Shown: positions 1 through 5,405 of the stretch, in pieces
How positions within the stretch are numbered: position 1 is the first letter of the stretch
How the letters are laid out: each line of letters begins with the position of its first letter
DNA from: Caldifarciminota bacterium
GTDB taxonomy: Bacteria; Hydrothermota; Hydrothermia; B15-G9; WFZT01
DNA: 5,405 bases
Direction of reading: 5' to 3'
Assembly (NCBI GenBank): GCA_026991055.1
Contig: JALXCE010000153.1
Coordinates: 962-6,366, forward strand
Program-made: the position numbers and the translations under genes
The notes under the pieces: generated by a model
Databases searched by the model: none
Seen by the model: only the letters and a program-made list of their open reading frames with translations
What the model was told of the DNA's origin: nothing

Positions 1-1131
1 GTGCAATACCCCACAAGTCCCCGGGATATATGGATTCATGCCTCCTCGGTTGGAGAAATCAACACTATAGCCTACCTTGTGAATCTTTTCATCGAGCGCC
101 ACATTTCTCTCTTTATAACCACGTTCACTAAGACCGGGCAGGAACGCGCAAAGATCCTCTGGAAGGAAAGTGTCGAAGTGAGCAGATTCCCTTATGATAA
201 AAAATCCGAGATCGAGAATCTCGTGAGAATTGTTCAGCCCAAGGCACTGATAATCACGGAAACAGAGCTCTGGCCTAATTTGATTTTGACCACGAAAGGA
301 ATTCCAAAATTCCTGATCAATGCAAGAATCTCAGAGAAAAGCTTCCCGAGATACAGGAAATTTAAGAAACACATTTCCATGATGTTGAACCAGTTTGAAT
401 TAATTCTCGCTCAATCTGAAATAGACTCGGAAAGGTTTATCGAGCTTGGAGCCCCCCCTGAACGGGTAAAGGTAATTGGCAGCCTGAAATATGATGCGGT
501 GAAAAGGCCATACAAGGTTGTAAGCCGCGAATTTCACGGATACCGGAAAGATGATATCATAATTATTTTTGGAAGCATACGAACGAAGGAAGAGGATGCA
601 GTAATCAGGACTATAGATAAACTGAGAAAGGAATTCGAAAACGTTCAGTTCATCATTGCGCCGAGGCATCTAATAAGAAAAGAGTTTATAGTCGCGAAGC
701 TAAAAGCAAGGGGAATACCTTATTTTCTGCGAAGTACAAGAGGGAAATTCTACAGAGATAAAGTTTTGGTACTCGACACTCTCGGTGAATTGTTTGACTT
801 TTATCACATTGCCGATATTGCCTTTGTAGGGGGAACTCTTGCAAACTATGGGGGTCATAGCCTGATAGAACCCGCCTATGTGGGAATACCTGTCATAATG
901 GGGCCATATTACTCGAATATTAAAGAAGCTGGAGAGCTTTTAAAGCAATTTGGTGGGGCAAAAGAAGTGCATACCGAAGACGAGCTTTTGCAAACTCTGC
1001 GGGAACTCATTCTGGACGAAGAAAAAAGGAAGGAGATGGGAAGGAAAGCACTTGAGGCAATAGAATCCAAAACCGGCGCCTCCGAAAAAACCTTCAACCT
1101 AATCCTCAACAAAATCAAGCTTATTGATTAA
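1..1131 (+). CDS. waaA: 3-deoxy-D-manno-octulosonic acid (Kdo) transferase, probably 5'-truncated at window edge
   Basis: This GT-B fold, family GT30 glycosyltransferase moves Kdo from CMP-Kdo to the lipid A precursor at the inner face of the cytoplasmic membrane, the first step of LPS core assembly. The visible 376 residues show the N-terminal Rossmann start IWIHASSVGE (residues 10-19), whose Glu19 matches the catalytic Glu of the family (Glu31 in Aquifex WaaA as I recall it). They also show ITETELWPN (85-93), GSLKYD (160-165), APRH (220-223), FVGGT (275-279) and GGHSLIEP (284-291), the last two belonging to the CMP-Kdo-binding half. The frame opens with GTG at base 1, but only about nine residues precede the first strand. 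Relatives usually have 20-50, often with a membrane anchor, so the true start probably lies upstream and no ribosome site can be judged. It ends in TAA at 1129-1131, converging on the restriction gene. Family assignment is firm; only the start is doubtful. Confidence 0.95.
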   Translation: MQYPTSPRDIWIHASSVGEINTIAYLVNLFIERHISLFITTFTKTGQERAKILWKESVEVSRFPYDKKSEIENLVRIVQPKALIITETELWPNLILTTKGIPKFLINARISEKSFPRYRKFKKHISMMLNQFELILAQSEIDSERFIELGAPPERVKVIGSLKYDAVKRPYKVVSREFHGYRKDDIIIIFGSIRTKEEDAVIRTIDKLRKEFENVQFIIAPRHLIRKEFIVAKLKARGIPYFLRSTRGKFYRDKVLVLDTLGELFDFYHIADIAFVGGTLANYGGHSLIEPAYVGIPVIMGPYYSNIKEAGELLKQFGGAKEVHTEDELLQTLRELILDEEKRKEMGRKALEAIESKTGASEKTFNLILNKIKLID

Positions 1132-1221
1132 TCCAATAAAGGCAACAAATAAAAAGATGCAGGCTAAAGTTTTGGGGACTTACAGAGGGCCATTATATAC
1201 TGAAAGAAGATGGAAAAGGCA
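1132..1221. other. Convergent intergenic spacer between waaA and the restriction gene
   Basis: These 90 bases separate the TAA of waaA from the TGA of the oppositely oriented restriction gene. I looked for a bidirectional terminator and found no GC-rich hairpin followed by a T run. The best pairing is a 5-bp GATGC/GCATC match (1156-1160 with 1219-1223) with a loop near 58 bases, too weak to call. An 8-bp palindrome GATTAATC spans the end of waaA. No gene is supported here. Confidence 0.5.
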
Positions 1222-1839
1222 TCAAATCATTTTTCGCTGCTTATCCAGTTTAAGCTCTAAATCTGTAGGGATTATTATTTTCAATCCGTCTTTTTGTTTT
1301 TCGTAAAAAATAACATCCGCTTCTATTCTTTCTGACAACATCTTCTTAGACTCGTAAGTAATTGGTTTCAGGCTAACAGGTATATTCCCGATATACCCAT
1401 CAATTCCTTTACTTTCCTCTTCAGGGGTTGATAGTCGATAAACAGTACCAAATTTTCCAGCAATCTTTTTTAAAACAGCTTCCTGGAATCTCAATCCAAT
1501 AAAGGTTTTCACAATCACAAGGTCTCTTACCCATTGTCTAATCATATCTTCATCTATCTGATTAATGACCTCTTTCAAATTATCAATCATTTCAAGAATC
1601 TTTTTAGTTGCTACATCTATTGATTCCGGGTATCTTTTCAAATACCACTCCTCCCATTCCTCGAGTGTCCTTCCAGTAAACTCTTTTATGAGTTCGCTCA
1701 TCTTTCCTACAACTCTCGGTCTCGTTGCCTGCGCATTCTGGTTGGCCAGGTTTATAATCTGGCTTGCATACTTTGGAAATTCTGGAGCTTTTATCTCCAT
1801 TAATCTCCTTATTTCGTCAGCCTTTATTTTAAACTCCAT
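1222..1839 (-). CDS. Type II restriction endonuclease, MjaI-like (predicted to cut CTAG)
   Basis: This 205-residue protein resembles the MjaI restriction endonuclease family, which cleaves the tetranucleotide CTAG in DNA not protected by its partner methylase. The N-terminal block, with FPKYASQIINLANQNAQ at 21-37 followed by TRPRVVGKMSEL at 39-50, is the stretch I recognise as characteristic. A PD-(D/E)xK-type site is likely at Asp147 (in GID) and Lys158 (in SLK), with Glu120 (FQE) as the upstream helix Glu. The usual acidic residue two before the Lys is Ser156 here. There is no signal peptide, membrane segment or extra domain, and the size suits a compact orthodox type II enzyme. ATG at 1837-1839 is chosen because GAGGTG (1845-1850) lies 5 bases upstream, overlapping the methylase stop codon. 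It is the second gene of the operon, AT-rich like its partner. The restriction role is well supported by the adjacent methylase. The CTAG specificity is inferred from family resemblance and was not tested. Confidence 0.85.
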   Translation of the reverse strand: MEFKIKADEIRRLMEIKAPEFPKYASQIINLANQNAQATRPRVVGKMSELIKEFTGRTLEEWEEWYLKRYPESIDVATKKILEMIDNLKEVINQIDEDMIRQWVRDLVIVKTFIGLRFQEAVLKKIAGKFGTVYRLSTPEEESKGIDGYIGNIPVSLKPITYESKKMLSERIEADVIFYEKQKDGLKIIIPTDLELKLDKQRKMI

Positions 1840-1844
1840 AGATA

Positions 1845-1850
1845 CACCTC
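1845..1850 (-). promoter_or_regulatory. Ribosome binding site of the restriction gene, overlapping the methylase stop
   Basis: Read on the minus strand, GAGGTG lies 5 bases before the restriction gene ATG, and its first two bases are the last two of the methylase TGA stop. This places the site inside the terminating ribosome footprint and suggests that restriction gene translation is coupled to completion of the methylase. Confidence 0.75.
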
Positions 1851-3123
1851 ACTTCTCACCTATTCTTTTCTCTTTAGCCATTTTCTCAGTTTCTTCTGCA
1901 TTAACCTTCAATTTTAAAAATTTACTCTTTAAATCGAAATCGGAATTATTATCCACCACTGCCAATCCACTCTTTATTAAATAAGCGTTAACAAATATTT
2001 TATTTTTGAGATACACGTACGCTTCTACCAGATCTTTACTCGCTACATACCCTTTATCAAATTTAAGGAACACTTGCTTTTTGAGTATATACCGCCTCAA
2101 GTAGGGAATAGCTTTTTCTAAATTGGTTATAACGATACCCCTGAATTTTACAACAAGCCCTGTATCCAGCTTCAGACTTCCATCTTCAAAAATATCCACC
2201 ACTTTATACAATCCGTTTTTGCCAAATCTCAACTTATCCGGTTCAATTACAGGTTCTGCATCTTTTATCCTCGGGGTGTATTCAACATCTTCAGGAGTTA
2301 TCGGCAAATCTCTTTTAACGATTTCAATTTTTTCCTTGAAAATACTATTTATCCCTATTTTCTTTTTGATAAGTTTAAGGAAATCTTCATTTATCTCATA
2401 TCCTATCGCGTTTCTTCCCAATTCCAGAGCGACTTTCGCTGTGGTCCCACTTCCCAGGAAAGGGTCAAGGACAGTTTCACCGATGAAAGTAAACATTTTT
2501 ATTATACGTTTGGGCAATTCTTCCGGGAACATTGCCTGATGGTCTATCTGTCGTGCTCCGCCAAAATACCAGTGCCCATAAAAATATTCTTTCCATTCTT
2601 CCTTAGACAATCGGGATTTTTTCTTGATCTCTTCGGGGATTTTTTTACTTTTACCGGGCTTTTTAAATATGAGAATGTGCTCGTAGTCTATCTCAACCAT
2701 TCCATTTGGGGGATAGGGATACGAGCCCATCACATTTGCTCCACCTGTTGTATTCATTGTGGTTTTCTTTTGCCAGATAATTGACCCCATGTAATCGAAC
2801 CCGATATCTTCACATTGAGCAATTATCTCAGCATGGAGAGGGATAATCTTATATCTACCATAAACTATAGACCTTGCAAATTGATCTCCTATATTGACAA
2901 CAAGTCTCCTTCCTGGCTCCAGAACCCTGAATGACTCCCTCCAAACCCTATAGAGGTCTTTCAGATATTCATGTAAGGTTTGTCCGTATCCAATTTGATC
3001 TCTAACTCCATAGTTTTTTATGGACCAGTATGGTGGTGATGTAACAATTAGCTGGACAGACTTGTCCCCTACTTCCAGCATCTTACGACTATCACCTATA
3101 ACTATTTTTATCCAATTTCCCAT
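1849..3123 (-). CDS. DNA (cytosine-N4-)-methyltransferase, MjaI-like, with C-terminal SNase-like domain
   Basis: This S-adenosylmethionine-dependent enzyme is predicted to make N4-methylcytosine in CTAG and so protect host DNA from the adjacent endonuclease. Catalytic motif IV is TSPPYW (residues 28-33), the form typical of N4-cytosine enzymes. The SAM-binding motif DPFLGSGTT (220-228) comes after it, with NAIGYEINEDF following. This permuted order marks the beta class. The likely target-recognition region lies between, about 115-200. The catalytic part ends near residue 265. Residues about 295-424 are extra and resemble a staphylococcal nuclease/OB fold: KFRG..ITNLE (326-336), EAYVY (367-371), VNAYLIKSGLA (378-388), then a Lys/Glu-rich helix. 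Most nuclease active-site residues are missing, so this part is probably non-catalytic. ATG at 3121-3123 is the only good start and fits the family N-terminus (NWIKI..GDSRKM), though no strong Shine-Dalgarno precedes it. It is the first gene of a two-gene operon. Methylase function is very likely; the base and site specificity are inferred. Confidence 0.93.
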   Translation of the reverse strand: MGNWIKIVIGDSRKMLEVGDKSVQLIVTSPPYWSIKNYGVRDQIGYGQTLHEYLKDLYRVWRESFRVLEPGRRLVVNIGDQFARSIVYGRYKIIPLHAEIIAQCEDIGFDYMGSIIWQKKTTMNTTGGANVMGSYPYPPNGMVEIDYEHILIFKKPGKSKKIPEEIKKKSRLSKEEWKEYFYGHWYFGGARQIDHQAMFPEELPKRIIKMFTFIGETVLDPFLGSGTTAKVALELGRNAIGYEINEDFLKLIKKKIGINSIFKEKIEIVKRDLPITPEDVEYTPRIKDAEPVIEPDKLRFGKNGLYKVVDIFEDGSLKLDTGLVVKFRGIVITNLEKAIPYLRRYILKKQVFLKFDKGYVASKDLVEAYVYLKNKIFVNAYLIKSGLAVVDNNSDFDLKSKFLKLKVNAEETEKMAKEKRIGEK

Positions 3124-3150
3124 GCGAGTTCTTTGTTTACTAATGCTATT

Positions 3151-3179
3151 ATGATAAAATCTTAGACGACTTCGGACAA
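3151..3179 (-). promoter_or_regulatory. Candidate sigma-70-type promoter of the methylase-restriction operon
   Basis: Read on the minus strand, TTGTCC (3174-3179, 4 of 6 matches to TTGACA) is followed after 17 bases by TATCAT (3151-3156, 5 of 6 matches to TATAAT). Transcription would begin near 3144 and leave a leader of only about 20 bases before the methylase ATG. The spacing is ideal, but the region is AT-rich, so chance matches are possible. Confidence 0.45.
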
Positions 3180-3443
3180 CAATTCCAGCACAAAAAGTTT
3201 TTTTATAATCTTAGGATTTGGCAGCACGATTAAAACCATTTAGCATAGGAAAGCACCTAAGCCACATCTTTTTTCTACGGGGCTCCGTTATAAAGAATGA
3301 TACTGGCATCTGTAACAGAGCTTAAAAAGTAAAGGGGTATCATCAATTAATAGTCTCAAAGGAGCTCTTACCTAAAAAACATATCCAATCATTTATTATT
3401 TTGCACCCGCAGGTACCAACATTTTCATAAGCATTTTTGGCTT

Positions 3444-3473
3444 TTGGCTGGTATTTGTTTTTTGCTTTATAAT
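3444..3473 (+). promoter_or_regulatory. Candidate promoter of the aconitase gene
   Basis: A perfect TATAAT sits at 3468-3473, and TTGGCT (3444-3449, 4 of 6 matches to TTGACA) lies 18 bases upstream. Transcription would start near 3480, giving a leader of about 22 bases that contains the ribosome site. A second TTGGCT copy at 3437-3442 makes a short direct repeat with the -35 candidate. No operator could be recognised. Confidence 0.5.
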
Positions 3474-3489
3474 TCAAAAAAATTTGCCT

Positions 3490-3495
3490 GGAGGT
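3490..3495 (+). promoter_or_regulatory. Ribosome binding site of the aconitase gene
   Basis: GGAGGT lies 6 bases before the ATG at 3502. This is a strong Shine-Dalgarno sequence at good spacing, and it fixes the start codon. Confidence 0.85.
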
Positions 3496-3501
3496 AAAAA
3501 T

Positions 3502-5405
3502 ATGGGCACAGAGTTGAAAGAACTGGCTTTGAGGACCCTGAAGACACCCCACGGGGAGTTCAAATTTTACGACATAAACAAAGTGGGGGAAGCAATGGGA
3601 GTGGATGTTACCAAACTCCCGTATTCCATCAGGGTGCTTGTCGAAAACATTGTAAGAAATATTGACGGGAAACACATCACAGAGGACGACGTAAAAACCA
3701 TCCTGAGCTGGTCACCGGACATGAAGGAGCGGAAGGAGATTCCATTCATGCCAGCCAGAATTGTTATGCAGGACTTCACTGGTGTCCCAGCAGTTGTTGA
3801 CCTCGCGGCCATGCGCTCTGCCATGGCGAGACTCGGCGGAGACCCAGAAAAGGTCAATCCTATCATACAGTCCGATCTTATAATTGACCACTCGGTACAG
3901 GTTGACTTCTTTGGCACATCCTATGCAATCTTCAAAAACCTTGACTTTGAATACAAGCGCAATAAAGAAAGATATACCCTCTTGAAATGGGCACAGAATT
4001 CATTTGCAAATTTCAGAGTCGTTCCTCCAGGTACCGGTATCATTCATCAGGTCAACTTAGAATATCTCGGCAAAGTGGTCATGTCCAACAATGGATTTGC
4101 CTATCCCGATACACTCGTTGGAACAGACTCACACACCGTGATGATCAACGGTCTTGGTGTCCTCGGCTGGGGCGTCGGTGGAATTGAAGCCGAGGCCGCC
4201 GTGTTAGGACAGCCCATTTACATGCTCACACCTGAGGTTATTGGATTTAAACTCACCGGAGAACTTCCGGATGGAGCCACTGCCACTGACCTCATTCTAA
4301 CAATCGTCAGAATGCTCAGGGACAAGGGAGTTGTCGGAAAATTCGTTGAATTCTTTGGCCCCGGTGTGAAATCTCTGAGATTAGAGGACAGAGCAACAGT
4401 ATCCAATATGGCACCTGAGTGCGGCTCCACTGTCAACCTATTCCCTGTTGATGAAACTACCCTGAAATACATGAAGAAATCAGGCAGATCAGATGAGCAG
4501 GTGGCACTCGTTGAGGCATATCTCAAGGAACAGGGTATCTTTGACACGAGCATGGCCGACGGAGTCCAATATACCGATGTGCTCGAGCTCGATATGTCCA
4601 CAGTTGAGCCCACAGTGGCAGGGCCAAAGAAACCGCACGAGAAGGTTCTTCTAAAAGATGCCAAAAAGGCATTTAGAGATTCCATCAGTTACTTTATCGG
4701 CAGGGAAATTCCTGAGCCCGAAAAAGAGGCCATTGACCTTGAAATTGATGGAATTAAAACAAAATTTGGTCATGGCTCAGTCTGTATAGCAGCGATAACG
4801 AGCTGTACAAACACATCCAACCCATTTGTCCTCATAGCAGCAGGTCTGGTAGCAAAGAAGGCCGTGGAACGTGGACTTGAAGTTCCACCACACGTTAAAA
4901 CAAGTCTTGCCCCTGGTTCTCAGGTTGTAAAAGACTATCTTGAGAAAGCCGGACTGCTCCCCTATCTCGAGGCCCTGAGATTCCACGTTGTGGGTTATGG
5001 ATGCACCACATGTATTGGAAACAGTGGGCCTTTGAGAAAGGAAGTTGCGGATGCTATCAAGGAACACAATTTTGTGACAGCGGCAGTGCTGAGTGGAAAT
5101 AGAAACTACGAAGGACGTGTAAGTCCCATAGTGAGGGCTGCATTTCTTGCATCTCCACCACTTGTAGTAATTTATGCATTAGCTGGAACATTTGACATCG
5201 ACCTCTACAACGAGCCAATAGCCTACGACCCCAACAATGAGCCCGTTTACCTCAAGGACCTCTGGCCTACAACCAAAGAGGTCAACGAAATCATTGATTC
5301 TGTCATCTCCTCTGACATGTACAAAGCGAAGTATGCTCATGTATTCGAAGGTGATGATAGATGGAAGAGCCTACCTGTAGAAAAGAGCGAGCTTTACAAC
5401 TGGGA
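3502..5405 (+). CDS. acnA: Aconitate hydratase, AcnA/IRP type, 3' end beyond window
   Basis: Aconitase interconverts citrate and isocitrate through cis-aconitate in the cytoplasmic TCA cycle, using a [4Fe-4S] cluster. The frame is open without interruption for 634 codons from the ATG at 3502 to the window edge. Active-site and family motifs appear in order: QSDLIIDHSVQVD (123-135), YPDTLVGTDSHT (201-212), ITSCTNTSNP (432-441), GYGCTTCIGNSGPL (498-511) and SGNRNYEGR (531-539). The cluster ligands are Cys435, Cys501 and Cys504, the same numbering I recall for E. coli AcnA. The N-terminus and overall layout fit the AcnA/IRP1 branch rather than AcnB or the mitochondrial type. Full AcnA proteins are near 890 residues, so about 260 residues, chiefly the swivel domain (domain 4), lie outside. 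The GC content is higher than in the neighbouring restriction genes. It is divergently arranged from the methylase, with its own promoter candidate. No TCA neighbour is visible in the window. Confidence 0.97.
   Translation, partial: MGTELKELALRTLKTPHGEFKFYDINKVGEAMGVDVTKLPYSIRVLVENIVRNIDGKHITEDDVKTILSWSPDMKERKEIPFMPARIVMQDFTGVPAVVDLAAMRSAMARLGGDPEKVNPIIQSDLIIDHSVQVDFFGTSYAIFKNLDFEYKRNKERYTLLKWAQNSFANFRVVPPGTGIIHQVNLEYLGKVVMSNNGFAYPDTLVGTDSHTVMINGLGVLGWGVGGIEAEAAVLGQPIYMLTPEVIGFKLTGELPDGATATDLILTIVRMLRDKGVVGKFVEFFGPGVKSLRLEDRATVSNMAPECGSTVNLFPVDETTLKYMKKSGRSDEQVALVEAYLKEQGIFDTSMADGVQYTDVLELDMSTVEPTVAGPKKPHEKVLLKDAKKAFRDSISYFIGREIPEPEKEAIDLEIDGIKTKFGHGSVCIAAITSCTNTSNPFVLIAAGLVAKKAVERGLEVPPHVKTSLAPGSQVVKDYLEKAGLLPYLEALRFHVVGYGCTTCIGNSGPLRKEVADAIKEHNFVTAAVLSGNRNYEGRVSPIVRAAFLASPPLVVIYALAGTFDIDLYNEPIAYDPNNEPVYLKDLWPTTKEVNEIIDSVISSDMYKAKYAHVFEGDDRWKSLPVEKSELYNW

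Larger units (their letters stand above)
3124..3501. other. Divergent 378-bp intergenic region between methylase and aconitase genes
   Basis: No supported gene lies here. It holds a promoter candidate at each end and, between them, AT-rich sequence with two nested complementary arms (3279-3286 with 3361-3368, and 3297-3303 with 3337-3343). An 8-base direct repeat AATCTTAG occurs at 3158-3165 and 3207-3214, about one promoter length apart on the methylase side; whether it binds a regulator is unknown. No tRNA, known riboswitch or small coding frame with a ribosome site was recognised. Confidence 0.55.

Noticed and set aside
1124..1306. Possible 60-codon + strand frame starting at TTG just after waaA
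   Set aside because: It lacks a ribosome site, overlaps the restriction gene antisense, and its product resembles nothing I recognise, including lpxK, which often follows waaA.
3277..3290. Small hairpin ACGG-GGCT-CCGT as a possible terminator
   Set aside because: The stem is only 4 bp and no T run follows it on either strand; the nearby T run is on the wrong side.
3240..3440. tRNA or known riboswitch in the intergenic region
   Set aside because: No cloverleaf, T-loop sequence or recognised aptamer core was found on either strand.
3343..3675. Minus-strand open frame across the aconitase start
   Set aside because: It lies antisense to the well-supported aconitase N-terminus, and its product has no recognisable motif or plausible composition.
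3987..4001. Second copy of ATGGGCACAGA, as at the aconitase start, opening a frame with similar first residues
   Set aside because: It is an 11-base chance repeat. In the aconitase frame it encodes the conserved KWAQN segment, and the alternative frame is short.
4218..4685. 155-codon minus-strand open frame inside the aconitase gene
   Set aside because: It is antisense to conserved aconitase sequence; long antisense frames are common opposite such genes.

Overview
The window suggests a Gram-negative bacterium, because it carries a Kdo transferase needed for lipopolysaccharide core synthesis. The lineage cannot be fixed from sequence alone. The Lys/Glu/Ile-rich proteins, and a restriction-modification pair resembling the MjaI system of Methanocaldococcus, hint at a thermophilic or anaerobic lineage. 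That hint is inference only.

Layout from left to right: (1) bases 1-1131, + strand, hold the Kdo transferase gene (waaA/kdtA), probably missing its first few dozen codons at the window edge. (2) Bases 1222-3123, - strand, hold a two-gene type II restriction-modification operon. The DNA N4-cytosine methyltransferase comes first (3123 to 1849) and the small restriction endonuclease follows 9 bases later (1839 to 1222). (3) Bases 3124-3501 form a divergent 378-bp intergenic region with a promoter candidate facing each way. (4) From 3502 to the window end, + strand, lies an AcnA-type aconitase, open at the right edge with its C-terminal swivel domain cut off.

The two housekeeping genes have no functional link that can be seen. 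The restriction-modification pair sits between them on the opposite strand and is clearly more AT-rich, which looks like an acquired defence cassette. Both proteins resemble the MjaI family that acts on CTAG, and the window contains no CTAG tetranucleotide at all. The most unusual feature is the C-terminal ~130 residues of the methyltransferase. They look like a staphylococcal-nuclease-type (SNase/OB-fold) domain that keeps the fold signature but has lost most catalytic residues, so it may act as a DNA-binding or protein-contact module. No RNA genes, CRISPR arrays, insertion sequences or tRNAs were seen.
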